The translations under genes were made by a program, and so were the position numbers. A stretch of 64,000 nt of DNA from an uncultured Bacteroidia bacterium (GTDB lineage Bacteria > Bacteroidota > Bacteroidia > Bacteroidales > UBA932): NCBI GenBank assembly GCA_902791945.1, contig CADAXR010000001.1, positions 18,977 to 82,976 of the forward strand, given 5' to 3'. Under the pieces are notes generated by a model. The model was not told where the DNA came from. It saw only the letters and a list, made by a program, of their open reading frames with translations, and ran no database searches. Below are positions 1 to 9,219 of this stretch, in pieces (within the stretch, counting starts at the first letter, position 1; the number at the start of each line of letters is the position of its first letter).

Positions 1-691
1 CCGATGCGATGAAGGCGAATGCCCGACGGTTGATCTTGGAGGAGTCGAAGACGGCGATGACTTCCCGGGCCCGGGAGATCATCACCTGGTTGGTGCTGGC
101 CTCCTCCACGCTGGGGGTCGAGAGGCCGGCTTCCACGCTGAAGGAATCCACCCCGAGGAAAAGCTTGTCGCAGTAGAAGAGCTTGAGGTTGGATTCGGCA
201 AGGGGACCTACCGTTGAATTGCTGGACTCGCGCATCGTCCCGCCGAGTAGAATAACCTTGAAACGCTTGTATTTCAACGCTTCAAGCATTGCGTTGACGG
301 AGTTGGTGATGATTGTCAGATCGTGGAAGCGGTCCAGGTTTTTAGCAATCTGGAGGGTTGTGGTCCCGGAGTCCAGGAGTATGGTGTCCCCGTCTTTGAT
401 GTGGGCGGCGGCGGCACGGCCTATGGCCTCTTTCTCGCGGGCGTTTACGAGGAGCTTGAAGTTGATGTGGTGCTCCTCCGATTCGTCGGTCGTGGCACGG
501 GTGTTCACTATGGCGCCCCCGTGTACCCGGACGAGCAGTTTGCGGCCTTTAAGGATGCGCAGGTCCTTGCGGATGGTGACTTCGGAAACTCCGAACTGCT
601 TGCTGAGTTCGGATACGTTGACGGAGGAGTCCCGTCGCACCTGCTGGAGAATGGCCGAGCGACGGCCCTGAGCGGAATCGTAGATGGTCAT
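1..691 (-). CDS. DeoR/GlpR-family transcriptional repressor, C-terminus cut by window edge
   Basis: A DNA-binding regulator that responds to a phosphorylated sugar or sugar-derived metabolite. About 230 residues are visible, and the last residues lie outside the window. The N-terminus has the DeoR winged helix (VSELSKQFGVSEVTIRKDL, then VRVHGGA at about 54-60). The effector domain follows, with the family motifs LLDSGTTTLQIAKNL and LLGGTMRESSN. The start is the ATG at 691, the only one ahead of the helix-turn-helix. It is divergent from a PfkB kinase, the usual arrangement for a DeoR repressor that controls a sugar kinase operon and senses the kinase product. That regulatory link is inferred from position only. 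Confidence 0.9.
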   Translation of the reverse strand, partial: MTIYDSAQGRRSAILQQVRRDSSVNVSELSKQFGVSEVTIRKDLRILKGRKLLVRVHGGAIVNTRATTDESEEHHINFKLLVNAREKEAIGRAAAAHIKDGDTILLDSGTTTLQIAKNLDRFHDLTIITNSVNAMLEALKYKRFKVILLGGTMRESSNSTVGPLAESNLKLFYCDKLFLGVDSFSVEAGLSTPSVEEASTNQVMISRAREVIAVFDSSKINRRAFAFIAS

Positions 692-707
692 TGAGTTTCG
701 AGTATTT

Positions 708-715
708 CAAAAATA
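708..715 (-). promoter_or_regulatory. Putative -7 element for the DeoR-type gene
   Basis: Read on the minus strand this is TATTTTTG, an exact match to the Bacteroidales -7 consensus TAnnTTTG, placed to give a leader of about 12 nt before the ATG at 691. No -33 TTTG lies at the usual spacing, so it is only a candidate. Confidence 0.4.
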
Positions 716-842
716 TCCTTCGGTAAAGATACGGTTTTTTCCAAATGAAACAAATCAAAATGCTTTTTTCGTGCAAAAAAACACTGTGCTATATTAAAAA
801 CGAAAGAAAATTCCCATATTCGCACAGTTAATAAGGTCTGTT

Positions 843-1796
843 ATGAAACAATTTGACATTGCCGCCATCGGTGAGCTCAACGTGGACGTCATCCTCAACG
901 GAATCGAGTCTGAGCCCGAAATCGGCAAAGAGAAATTCGCCCGGGAAATGACCGTCACCCTGGGCAGCAGCACAGCCATTTTCGCCGCCAACGCGGCAGC
1001 CCTCGGCAGCAAGGTCTGCTTCGTGGGCATGATTGGCAGGGATTCCTTCGGCTCCCTCGTCAGCACCTCCCTGCAGGCCAGGGGCGTGGACACTTCCTAC
1101 CTTATTCAGGGCGACACTCCGACCGGCGCCACTATCTGCATGAACTACGGGGAGGACAGGGCCAACCTGACCTACCAGGGCGCAATGGACGTGATGGGCT
1201 TTGACGACATCGCCCCCGATGTCTTCGGGAAGGCAAGGCATATCCACCTTTCCTCGCTCTTCATGCAGAGCGCGCTTCTCAGGGACATCCACAAGGTGCT
1301 CGACGCGGCCGCCACGAATGGCGTCACCGTCTCTCTCGACACCCAGTGGGACCCGATGGAGACCTGGGCCCTCGATTACAAGGCCGTCCTCCCCAAAGTT
1401 ACGGTCTTCCTTCCCAACGAGAAGGAACTCCAGGCCCTGACCGGCGCGGCGGGCCTCGAGGCCGCAATCTCCGCAGTCCTTCCGTATCTCGGCTGCGCGA
1501 TGGTGGTCAAGTGCGGTTCCAGGGGCTCCCTTCTCGTCCGAAAGGACGGGACGCGCACGTTCCTTCCCGCCTTCCTCAACAGGGAGGTCGTGGATGCGAT
1601 CGGGGCGGGAGATTCCTTCAATTCCGGCTTCATCAGCGCCTTTGTCAAGGGCCTCCCCCTGGAGGAATGCCAGCGTACCGGCAACCTCACCGGCGCGGTC
1701 AACACCACGGCGGCCGGTGGCACCGGCGCTTTCGTCTCGCTGGAGGCCGTGCGCAAGGTCTGCAGGGAAAAATTCGGTCAGGAGCTTTCAATCTGA
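843..1796 (+). CDS. PfkB-family carbohydrate kinase
   Basis: A cytoplasmic ribokinase-type kinase that phosphorylates a sugar or nucleoside with ATP. It has 317 residues, typical for the family. The N-terminal signature GELNVDV and the C-terminal PfkB signature VVDAIGAGDSFNSGFI (anion hole plus catalytic Asp) are intact. It begins the run kinase, GH109-like protein, CE7 esterase and faces the DeoR-type regulator. It probably phosphorylates a sugar released by the neighbouring enzymes, and that product or its precursor may be the regulator's effector. The exact substrate cannot be read from the sequence. A near-consensus -7 box CATATTCG lies at 815-822. Confidence 0.9.
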   Translation: MKQFDIAAIGELNVDVILNGIESEPEIGKEKFAREMTVTLGSSTAIFAANAAALGSKVCFVGMIGRDSFGSLVSTSLQARGVDTSYLIQGDTPTGATICMNYGEDRANLTYQGAMDVMGFDDIAPDVFGKARHIHLSSLFMQSALLRDIHKVLDAAATNGVTVSLDTQWDPMETWALDYKAVLPKVTVFLPNEKELQALTGAAGLEAAISAVLPYLGCAMVVKCGSRGSLLVRKDGTRTFLPAFLNREVVDAIGAGDSFNSGFISAFVKGLPLEECQRTGNLTGAVNTTAAGGTGAFVSLEAVRKVCREKFGQELSI

Positions 1797-1814
1797 TATA
1801 AATCATAATGCAAT

Positions 1815-3221
1815 ATGCAAAAATTCTTCTTCGCGGCAGCGGCACTTCTCCTTGCGCTCGCCTGCACTAAGGCCCCGGAATACGGGTACACCATCAAAAA
1901 CAACCAGATTGTCTATAACACGCCTCCCCGGCCGGCCGACCAGCAGAGCATGCTCGGTTTCGCCGCCGAGCCCATCGACCACGACGTCCGCATCGGCCTG
2001 ATCGGCCTCGGCGACCGCGGTACAGGCGCCGTCAAACGCCTGCCCCACGTGGATGGTGCCGTCATCGTCGCCCTTTGCGACCTGTATCCCGACCGGGTGG
2101 AGAAGGCACAGGACATCCTCCAGAAACGGTTCAACTACAAGGCCATTCATGAGTTCAGCGGACCAGAGGGTTATAAGGAACTCTGTGCCTGTGACGATAT
2201 CGACCTCGTCTATCTGGCCGTTCCATGGAACCTCCACACAACGATGGCGGTCTATGCCATGGAGCAGGGCAAGCACGTCGCGGTCGAGGTCCCGGCCGCC
2301 ACGAGCATCGAAGAGTGCTGGCAGCTCGTCAACACTTCGGAGCGCACACGCCGTCACTGCATGATGCTCGAAAACTGCTGCTACGACTTTTTCGAGATTA
2401 CCTGCCTCAATATGGCCCAGGAGGGCCTGTTCGGGGAGATTGTCCATACGGAAGGGTCTTATTGCCACAACCTGGAGCCGTTCTGGGAAGGCTATCAGGG
2501 CGACTGGCGCATGACCTACAACAAGGACCACCACGGTGACGTCTATCCGACCCACGGCATCGGTCCGGTCGCGCAGGCGCTCAACATCCACCGTGGCGAC
2601 AAGATGGATGTCCTGGTCTCGATGGACACCGACGCCTTTGCGGGTCAGGCAATTGCGGACAAGCGTTACGGTGAAGGCGTTGTGGAGCATTACGCCAACG
2701 GCGACAACACTATGACCTTTATCCGCACGCGCAAAGGCAAGACAATCCTTATCGAACATAGCGTTGTAACGCCGCGTCCCTATGACAGGATGTACCAGCT
2801 GCAGGGCACAAAGGGCCTTGCCAACAAGTATCCCAACGAGGGGATAGCCATTTTCGACGAGGCTCTGGTCAATGTCGATTCAGAGGACCTCGAGGCCGAG
2901 AATTACCTGCCGGATGCCGAGCGCGACGCCATCATGGAGAAGTACAAGCACCCCATTCTCAGGCAATTCGAAGAAAAGGCGCGCGAAGTAGGCGGCCACG
3001 GCGGCATGGATTTCATCATGGATTCCCGCCTGATCTACTGCCTCCGCCACGGCCTCCCTCTCGACCAGGATGTCTACGATGCCGCGGAGTGGAGCTGTCT
3101 TGTGGAATTGACGGAAGTTTCCATCAATCACGGCAACATGCCGGTGGTAATGCCGGATTTCACCCGTGGCGAATGGGATAAGACTCAGGGCTTGACCTTC
3201 GCCTATGCCAAGGATGAATAA
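1815..3221 (+). CDS. GH109-like Gfo/Idh/MocA-family lipoprotein (candidate NAD-dependent alpha-N-acetylgalactosaminidase)
   Basis: An exported lipoprotein of 468 residues. The N-terminus FFFAAAALLLALAC is a signal peptide with lipobox Cys at about residue 17. A Rossmann NAD-binding motif, GLIGLGDRGTG, follows at about 59-69, then VAVEVPAATS and MMLENCCYDFFE, which are characteristic of the GH109 branch of the Gfo/Idh family. GH109 enzymes remove terminal alpha-GalNAc by NAD-dependent redox chemistry with the cofactor tightly bound. The following esterase starts 6 bases downstream. Family membership is strong. The exact glycosidic substrate is inferred, since not every GH109-like protein is an alpha-GalNAcase. 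Confidence 0.85.
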   Translation: MQKFFFAAAALLLALACTKAPEYGYTIKNNQIVYNTPPRPADQQSMLGFAAEPIDHDVRIGLIGLGDRGTGAVKRLPHVDGAVIVALCDLYPDRVEKAQDILQKRFNYKAIHEFSGPEGYKELCACDDIDLVYLAVPWNLHTTMAVYAMEQGKHVAVEVPAATSIEECWQLVNTSERTRRHCMMLENCCYDFFEITCLNMAQEGLFGEIVHTEGSYCHNLEPFWEGYQGDWRMTYNKDHHGDVYPTHGIGPVAQALNIHRGDKMDVLVSMDTDAFAGQAIADKRYGEGVVEHYANGDNTMTFIRTRKGKTILIEHSVVTPRPYDRMYQLQGTKGLANKYPNEGIAIFDEALVNVDSEDLEAENYLPDAERDAIMEKYKHPILRQFEEKAREVGGHGGMDFIMDSRLIYCLRHGLPLDQDVYDAAEWSCLVELTEVSINHGNMPVVMPDFTRGEWDKTQGLTFAYAKDE

Positions 3222-3227
3222 AGCGCA

Positions 3228-4616
3228 ATGACAATGCTTAAGAGAGTATCGCTCCTTATGGCGGCCGTCCTTTTCGTGACGGCCGTCACGGCAGGATGCA
3301 ACGGCCCTTCCGGCACGGATGATGCGGAAGAGATCCCGGCCGATTTACAGAAACTGCAGCTCTCTGTTCCGATTGTCCAGGATTGGATTTTCTCCGGTAA
3401 TCCGAAGTTCGCCATCCACATCAACAATCCGAACTCCGTCACCCTGGATGCCAAGGCAAAGGTCGTCATCAAGACCGACAAGCAGGTGGAAGTCGTGACC
3501 ATTACGAAGGACGTCAAGGTCCCTTCCGGAGAGTCGGATGTCGACATTACGATGCCTGACGGAGTGACGCTGGATCCGGGGTTCTACAGGGCTTCCTGCA
3601 CGGTAGATGGCAGGAGCGCCAGGGCGTTCGTTTTCGGCATCAATCCCTTGGCCATCGTTTCCGCTCCCGACAAGCAGCCGGACTTCGATTCTTTCTGGGA
3701 ATCGTCCGTTGAGCAGCTCGAAGCCATCCAGATGAATGCCACTCTCACTGAGCTTCCTTCCAGGAGTTCTTCTGCACGGAAGGCCTATTTTGTGGAACTG
3801 CAATCTGTCCCGGACGGGCTCACGGGTGATCCTGTGACGGTCCGCGGCTACTATCTGGAGCCTCAGGACGGGAAAGCACATCCCGTAATCATGCATTTCT
3901 TCGGATACGACTCGCAGAATACGAAATCCATTGTTTCCTGTCCCTCCGGTGGTTCCGATGCCACGTATGCGGAGTTCTACCTGTCCCACCGCGGACAGTA
4001 CATCAACAACCGCAAGGCCGAATATCGGGACCCGGATGACGGGAAAGGCGACCTCACGAATATCTACGGAGACTGGTTCGCCTTCAATTTCGGCAACCGG
4101 GACGGCTATTATTACCGCGGCGCGTTCCTCGACTGCGTGCAGGCCATACGCTTCATGGCTACACGTCCTACGAGCGATGTCAACAATATATTCGCGGAAG
4201 GTTCCAGCCAGGGCGGAGCGCTGTCTTATGCGGCCGCCGCTTTGAGCCCCTATCCGCTCAAGGCCATCGCGCCGTGCGTCGCTTTCCTTGGCGACTATCC
4301 CGACTATTTCGACATCGTGTCGTGGCCCGGAGACGTGGCAAAGGCCAACAAGGGTTCAATGACGGATGAGCAGATGTATGCCTTCCTGTCGTATTTTGAC
4401 ACCAAGAACCTGGCGACGCGCATCCATTGTTCCGTCATAGCCTGCAGCGGCCTGCTGGACGAGACCTGCCCGCCGCACACCAATACGGCTCCGTTCAACA
4501 ACCTGCCAGGGACCGACAAGATGATGTACTACTACCCCAATCTCCACCACGAGATTCCGAATGGCTGGCAGGCTAAATATATGGCGTTCTTCAAGGAGCG
4601 TACGGCCCGGCAGTAG
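3228..4616 (+). CDS. Acetyl xylan esterase / CE7-family (AXE1) lipoprotein
   Basis: A serine esterase of 462 residues with a lipoprotein signal (lipobox ending AVTAGC), a beta-rich N-terminal domain of about 130 residues and a C-terminal alpha/beta hydrolase. The nucleophile motif GSSQGG places the catalytic Ser near residue 327. The acid is in GLLDET (about Asp411) and the His in LHHEIPN (440-441). CE7 enzymes remove acetyl groups from carbohydrates and short acyl esters. The gene is in an operon-like position behind the GH109-like gene. A second ATG two codons downstream is equally possible as the start. It converges on the DMT transporter gene with only 9 bases between. Confidence 0.85.
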   Translation: MTMLKRVSLLMAAVLFVTAVTAGCNGPSGTDDAEEIPADLQKLQLSVPIVQDWIFSGNPKFAIHINNPNSVTLDAKAKVVIKTDKQVEVVTITKDVKVPSGESDVDITMPDGVTLDPGFYRASCTVDGRSARAFVFGINPLAIVSAPDKQPDFDSFWESSVEQLEAIQMNATLTELPSRSSSARKAYFVELQSVPDGLTGDPVTVRGYYLEPQDGKAHPVIMHFFGYDSQNTKSIVSCPSGGSDATYAEFYLSHRGQYINNRKAEYRDPDDGKGDLTNIYGDWFAFNFGNRDGYYYRGAFLDCVQAIRFMATRPTSDVNNIFAEGSSQGGALSYAAAALSPYPLKAIAPCVAFLGDYPDYFDIVSWPGDVAKANKGSMTDEQMYAFLSYFDTKNLATRIHCSVIACSGLLDETCPPHTNTAPFNNLPGTDKMMYYYPNLHHEIPNGWQAKYMAFFKERTARQ

Positions 4617-4625
4617 TCGGGAAGA

Positions 4626-5489
4626 CTATTCCCGGCCAAGGATCAGGACGCAGGAGATGGCCGAAACGATGCCGATAATTTGGGCGACGGAAGGGATGTG
4701 TGCGTAGAGGGCGAGTGAGATGCCGCAGCTGATGACAGGGGCGCAGGCGTCGGCCAGCGGGGCGACGACCATCGCTTTGCCGTAGCGGTTGGCATAGACG
4801 AGAGTGTAGGCACCGATGGCGTTGAGGATTTGGATGCAGAACGTGAGCCAGGGGCCGTTGAATGAGTGGTTGACGGGCTGTGAAAAATCGGTCATCACCA
4901 GGGCGACCGGGATGAGCGCAACGGCCGATATGGCCATATAGATAAAGACGCTTTCGGCATCGGGCGTGTGGTTGTTGGCCAGTTTCATCACAAAGGCCTG
5001 AATGCCCCAACTGATGAATACGACGGCCGCGAAGACAATCCACAGGTAGCTTTTGACGGATTCGTCGGTCTTCCCCGAGAGGGAGAAGCAGACGAGGGCG
5101 ACAAAGGCCAGCAGGATGCCGATGATGCCCCACTTGGAGACCCTCTCCTTGAGAAATGCGGCAGAGAGGATGACGGTGACGATGGGCGCCACGGAGATCA
5201 TCGGGAGGACCAGGTAGCCGGGGCCGTATTTGAGGGCTTCGAAGAGGGCGAGCTGCCCGCCGGCTCCCAGCAGGCCCACGCCGAGGCTCAGCCAGACGCT
5301 CTTCTTTCGGATGTCAAGTTTGAAGCGGATGTTGGCCAGAGCAACTAGGGCGCATGGAATCATGCTGATGGCCCAGACGACATAGGTAAGGGTGGCGGGG
5401 TAGTCGGGCTGGTCCGAGAAGGCCCCCCAGATGCCCCACGTCAACATTGTGACGAGGGCATAGATCAACCAGGAGTTTTTCTTTTTCAT
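4626..5489 (-). CDS. DMT/EamA-superfamily inner-membrane transporter
   Basis: A hydrophobic protein of about 287 residues with roughly ten predicted transmembrane segments and internal two-fold repetition (halves begin near MLTWGIWGAF and VFISWGIQAF), the EamA pattern. These carriers move small metabolites or sugars across the cytoplasmic membrane. The start at 5489 (MKKKNSW) is preferred over the ATG at 5498, because a -7 element overlaps the latter. It is the only minus-strand gene within a run of catabolic plus-strand genes, so it could import the monosaccharide they release. This is inference from position. Confidence 0.85.
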   Translation of the reverse strand: MKKKNSWLIYALVTMLTWGIWGAFSDQPDYPATLTYVVWAISMIPCALVALANIRFKLDIRKKSVWLSLGVGLLGAGGQLALFEALKYGPGYLVLPMISVAPIVTVILSAAFLKERVSKWGIIGILLAFVALVCFSLSGKTDESVKSYLWIVFAAVVFISWGIQAFVMKLANNHTPDAESVFIYMAISAVALIPVALVMTDFSQPVNHSFNGPWLTFCIQILNAIGAYTLVYANRYGKAMVVAPLADACAPVISCGISLALYAHIPSVAQIIGIVSAISCVLILGRE

Positions 5490-5495
5490 AGCATG

Positions 5496-5503
5496 CAAAT
5501 GTA
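5496..5503 (-). promoter_or_regulatory. Putative -7 element for the DMT transporter
   Basis: On the minus strand this reads TACATTTG, an exact TAnnTTTG match just upstream of the chosen start at 5489. No clear -33 box is visible. It supports the downstream of the two candidate ATGs. Confidence 0.4.
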
Positions 5504-5519
5504 TGAAAAAAACTTTGAT

Positions 5520-7589
5520 ATGAACATGAAGAAGTCATTATTGTTATTCGGCATCGGGTTGCTTCTGGCGGGCTGCAGTGCTGATCGTACGGTGAGGAGC
5601 GGGGATGTGGAAGTGACAGTGGACGAGGCGATGTGCCTCACCGTGACAAGCACCGTTTCGGATACTCCGGTCGTTGAGGAAGGGTCCCCATTCTTCGGCA
5701 TCACGCTGGGGGAGAAGAGTCCTGCATTCCGGCTGGTCCGTTCCGAGCGGAAGTCCGTTTCGGATGCCTTCGGAAAGGGGACGGCTTATATCTTTTACGG
5801 TGAATCCGCCCTCTCCGGGGGAAAGGTGCTGGTAAAGCTGACGCTGTCTTCATATAAGAACTTCCCTTCGACCGTCATCGCCATGGCGTCATTCATCAAC
5901 GCCACGGGTTCGCCGCTGCCGGTAGATGGCTGGCAGATCGGCCGTTTCGCCGTCCCCGCCGGGGAGCCGGATCCCTTCTTCTGGACCTTCCAGGGCCAGT
6001 CGACCGATGAACGTGCCGACTGGATCCTTCCCATCCGTGATGAATTCTTCCAGAAGAATTACATGGGAATGAACGGCGACGATTATGGCGGCGGCACTCC
6101 TGTCACCTGCATCTGGCGCAGGGACGCAGGCCTTGCCATCGGCCACCTTGAGCCTGTTCCGCAACGTGTCAGCCTGCCGGTCGGGAAGCATCCGGGCGAG
6201 GCGGCGGTCGTGTCCATATCCAAGGAATTCGACGAGCCCGTCATTCTGGAAGACGGCGCTTCGCTGGACACCTATACGACTTTCTTCCACGTGTTCAAGG
6301 GCGACTGCTTCCTGCCCCTGCGCAATTATGCCGGCCTGCTGGAATGCGTCGGCGTAGTGATGCCGGAGAGCGAGCCGGATGCTTTTGAGCCGGCCTGGTG
6401 CGCTTGGGGTTACGAGCGCCGGTTCACCATCGACGAGATTATCGGCACGCTGCCCAAGGTGAAGGAACTGGGCTTCAAGTGGGCCACTCTGGACGACGGC
6501 TACCAGATTGCCGAGGGCGACTGGGACCTCAACACCGACCGCTTCCCCCGCGGAGACGCCGACATGAAATTTATGGTGGATGAAATCCACAAATACGGAC
6601 TCAAGGCCGATCTCTGGTGGGCTCCGTTCGCCGCCGATCCCGGCACGAAGTTCCTCCGGGAACACCCCGACGCTCTCATACTCGATAAGGACGGGAAACC
6701 CCGCGACATCTCCTGGTGGGACAGCTGGTACCTCTCGCCGGTGGATTCCGCCGTGCGTGCGGAGACTGAGCGTCTCGTGCGAAAATTCATGGGAGAATAC
6801 GGCTACGAGGGCCTCAAGCTGGACGGCCAGTACATGAACGCCGTGCCGCCGGACTACAATCCGGCCCACCATCCCGACGACCCGGAGAAAGATGTCCATG
6901 AGCTGCCGACCATCTTTAAATTGATATATGACACGGCCCGGAGCATCCATCCGCACGCCGTGCTGCAGTACTGCCCCTGCGGCGACTGCGTCTCCGTCTA
7001 CAATCTGCCCTATACCAACAAGACGGTCTCTTCGGATCCCCTGACCAGCTGGCAGATCCGCCTCAAGGGCTATGTCCTCCGCGCCCTTGCGCCCGGGACG
7101 GCTTATTATGGCGACCACATCGAACTCTCCGACGGCGGCAACGACTATCCGACCCAGCTGGGCATCGGCGCCGTCCTTGGGACCAAATTCACCTGGCCGA
7201 AGGAGAATCCCCGTCTTGAAGCGGGCAGCCCCGGCTATCTGCTGACCCCGGAACGCGAGGCGCTCCTCAGAAATGCCCTGGCGATCTTCTACGAGAAGGA
7301 CCTCGCCCACGGGGAATATGTCCCCGGCCTGTACGACATCGGATTCGATTATCCGGAGACGCACGTTATCCGTCGTGGCGATGCGCTTTATTATGCGTTC
7401 TACACGCACCCGGAGCGCTCCTCATCCGTCTCCGAAGTGGAGCTGAGAGGGCTTGAGCCCGGCCGGCAGTATCAATTGACAGATTATTATAACCATATCG
7501 ACCTGGGAGTCGTCACGGCGGCAGAGAAGACGGTCCTGCCCGTAGCCGTGGACGGCGCACTCCTTGTCGAAGCTTTAGAAGTCCAATGA
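5520..7589 (+). CDS. GH36/GH27-type alpha-galactosidase lipoprotein
   Basis: An exported glycoside hydrolase of about 690 residues. The N-terminus FGIGLLLAGCSAD is a lipoprotein signal. A beta-sandwich domain comes first, then a TIM barrel starting at WCAWGYERRF with the melibiase motifs WATLDDGYQ and LKLDGQ. The latter carries the likely nucleophile Asp near residue 435. A conserved SDP segment (VSSDPLTSWQ) likely supplies the acid/base. A C-terminal beta domain ends the protein. Clan GH-D enzymes of this kind usually release alpha-galactose. The start is ATG 5520 or 5526, because the upstream ATG at 5493 overlaps the divergent promoter. The next gene overlaps it by 4 bases (ATGA), so the two are probably co-translated. 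Confidence 0.85.
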   Translation: MNMKKSLLLFGIGLLLAGCSADRTVRSGDVEVTVDEAMCLTVTSTVSDTPVVEEGSPFFGITLGEKSPAFRLVRSERKSVSDAFGKGTAYIFYGESALSGGKVLVKLTLSSYKNFPSTVIAMASFINATGSPLPVDGWQIGRFAVPAGEPDPFFWTFQGQSTDERADWILPIRDEFFQKNYMGMNGDDYGGGTPVTCIWRRDAGLAIGHLEPVPQRVSLPVGKHPGEAAVVSISKEFDEPVILEDGASLDTYTTFFHVFKGDCFLPLRNYAGLLECVGVVMPESEPDAFEPAWCAWGYERRFTIDEIIGTLPKVKELGFKWATLDDGYQIAEGDWDLNTDRFPRGDADMKFMVDEIHKYGLKADLWWAPFAADPGTKFLREHPDALILDKDGKPRDISWWDSWYLSPVDSAVRAETERLVRKFMGEYGYEGLKLDGQYMNAVPPDYNPAHHPDDPEKDVHELPTIFKLIYDTARSIHPHAVLQYCPCGDCVSVYNLPYTNKTVSSDPLTSWQIRLKGYVLRALAPGTAYYGDHIELSDGGNDYPTQLGIGAVLGTKFTWPKENPRLEAGSPGYLLTPEREALLRNALAIFYEKDLAHGEYVPGLYDIGFDYPETHVIRRGDALYYAFYTHPERSSSVSEVELRGLEPGRQYQLTDYYNHIDLGVVTAAEKTVLPVAVDGALLVEALEVQ

Positions 7590-8908
7590 AACGCATCTGC
7601 CTTTTCCCCCTGATAGCGGTCTGCCTGTGCTGCTGCGATCCTTCCGATCATCCTTTCGAAGGAGCCGGAGAAATTGAGGATCCCGAAGATCCCGCCGTAG
7701 TGGATCCCGCCACCTTTGATGATTATCAGCGTGTCGCACTGACGTCAAAGGTCACCGGCGTTCAGCCGATGACAGGAATCGTCCTGTGGAATACGAGTTC
7801 CTACAATGACACCGACAATATCCAGCTGGAGTTCTCCTACATGCTCTACAGCGACGTCTGCAAACAGAAGGGTGTCTATGACTGGACTCCTGTCGAGAAT
7901 CTCCTGAAAAAAGTCTCGGAGAGGGGGCATCAGGCCGTCATCCGCTTCCGTTACGTGTATCCGGGCTATTCCGCAGCCGTGCCGGACTATATCAAGTCAT
8001 TGGAGAACTACCAGGCGACTAACGGCAGGAGCGAGGGGAAGCGCACCGAGTTCCCTGACTGGACCTGCGCGGAGCTGCAGCGCTTCCACCTGGAATTCTA
8101 CCAGCTCTTCGCCGAAAAGTATGACAACGATCCCAGGCTGGCCTTCCTGGAGACCGGCTTCGGACTCTGGGCCGAATACCATATCTACGACGGGCCTTTC
8201 GTGCTCGGGAAAACCTTCCCGTCAAAGGACTTCCAGGCGTCGTTCTTCCGCAGGATGGAAGAGCTGTTCCTGGATACACCCTGGTGCATTTCCATCGATG
8301 CGGCCGACGACACCTACGGCCCCTTCCATGATGATCCCGGCCTTCTGAACGGCCGTTTCGGCAATTTCGACGATTCGTTCATGTGCGAGGATCACGACGG
8401 CTACAACTATGAGTCCTGGCGCTTTTTCGGGACGACGCGCTACAAGCGCGCTCCGCTTGGCGGCGAATTCAGCTACTATGAGGATTACGACCAGGAGCAC
8501 TGCCTTGATGCCGACGGTATATATCACCGTACCTTCGAAAGCGAGGTCAGGAAGTTCCACATGACCTTCATCATCGGCAACGACCAGCCCGGGTACCAGA
8601 CTATGTCCCGGATCAGGGAGGCGTCGATGGCGATGGGCTACCATTTCGCCATTAAGGATTTCAGAATCAAGCCCGGAGAAGGTGCCGGCGTCCTCATCGA
8701 AAACATTGGCGTCGCTCCGATCTACCGCGACGCCTATGTCGCCGTCGGGGGAGTACGCGGCGCCTACAACCTCCGTCACCTTATGCCCGGCAACGAAGCC
8801 TGGGTAGAAATCAGGAACCCCTCAGTCTCCGCCTCCTCATCCCCCACCATCGAGTGCGACCACCTCGTCTCCGGCCAGAAAATTACCTACGATGCGGATG
8901 TGAAGTAA
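7586..8908 (+). CDS. DUF4832-type lipoprotein (putative TIM-barrel glycan-acting protein)
   Basis: A lipoprotein of 440 residues whose lipobox lies in a Cys-rich stretch (AVCLCCCDPSD), followed by an acidic linker rich in E, D and P that suits a surface-exposed lipoprotein. The central region (VIRFRYVYPGY, AFLETGFGLWAEYHIYDG) resembles a TIM barrel of the DUF4832/DUF4874 type. The C-terminal region (LIENIGVAPIYRDAYV) is the beta-rich DUF4832 part. Activity is unknown. Translational overlap with the alpha-galactosidase suggests both act on the same glycan. The domain assignment is from recalled family patterns. Confidence 0.7.
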   Translation: MKRICLFPLIAVCLCCCDPSDHPFEGAGEIEDPEDPAVVDPATFDDYQRVALTSKVTGVQPMTGIVLWNTSSYNDTDNIQLEFSYMLYSDVCKQKGVYDWTPVENLLKKVSERGHQAVIRFRYVYPGYSAAVPDYIKSLENYQATNGRSEGKRTEFPDWTCAELQRFHLEFYQLFAEKYDNDPRLAFLETGFGLWAEYHIYDGPFVLGKTFPSKDFQASFFRRMEELFLDTPWCISIDAADDTYGPFHDDPGLLNGRFGNFDDSFMCEDHDGYNYESWRFFGTTRYKRAPLGGEFSYYEDYDQEHCLDADGIYHRTFESEVRKFHMTFIIGNDQPGYQTMSRIREASMAMGYHFAIKDFRIKPGEGAGVLIENIGVAPIYRDAYVAVGGVRGAYNLRHLMPGNEAWVEIRNPSVSASSSPTIECDHLVSGQKITYDADVK

Positions 8909-9040
8909 GCTTCCCCGGCGTCAAAAACGGCCCCCAAATAGCGAAACGAAACCGTGAGAAACACTTTTTTTGCTGCAGAAGACGAATATAAGTATAGAAT
9001 GCCTAGATTTACAAATTCGGCTCTTGCTGAATACACAATA

Positions 9041-9056
9041 ATGCGAAGCTTTGCAT
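9041..9056. promoter_or_regulatory. Imperfect 16-bp palindrome upstream of the first short peptide gene
   Basis: ATGCGAAGCTTTGCAT is palindromic at 14 of 16 positions and lies 25 bases before the peptide start. It could be an operator or a short hairpin in the leader. No terminator was recognised between 8908 and this point. Confidence 0.25.
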
Positions 9057-9080
9057 AATGAATGTCAAACTATGATTTTT

Positions 9081-9203
9081 ATGAAAATAACATTTTATCA
9101 AGCCCCTGTCGTTGAGGTTTTCGACGTGATCACCGAAGGGGAAATTTTAACCAGTGTTGAGTCGATGAACATTGTTGTAGGCTCTTGGGAAGAAGATGAT
9201 TAA
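9081..9203 (+). CDS. Short acidic-tailed peptide (40 aa) upstream of a fimbrillin-like lipoprotein
   Basis: An unannotated small ORF with N-terminal FYQAPVVEVF, a middle EGEILTSVESMNIV and an acidic end SWEEDD. It has no signal peptide and no membrane segment. The middle aligns without gaps to EGILVASAEQMNIV in the peptide at 42721, which is also directly in front of a lipoprotein with a fimbrillin-like N-terminus. That recurrence, in the same position and orientation, is the main evidence that it is translated. An in-frame ATG at 9072 would add three residues. The gene downstream starts 16 bases later. Function unknown: leader peptide, secreted signal or peptide precursor are all possible. 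Confidence 0.6.
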   Translation: MKITFYQAPVVEVFDVITEGEILTSVESMNIVVGSWEEDD

Positions 9204-9219
9204 TACGGAGGAACGGATT

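Noticed and set aside
1815-3221. Ordinary cytoplasmic inositol or glucose dehydrogenase
   Set aside because: A lipoprotein signal peptide and GH109-specific segments (EVPAATS, MMLENCCYDFFE) point to the exported glycosidase branch.
5889-7409. Minus-strand open frame of 506 codons inside the alpha-galactosidase gene
   Set aside because: No recognisable protein features, wholly overlapped by a well-supported gene; such frames arise from GC-rich codon use.
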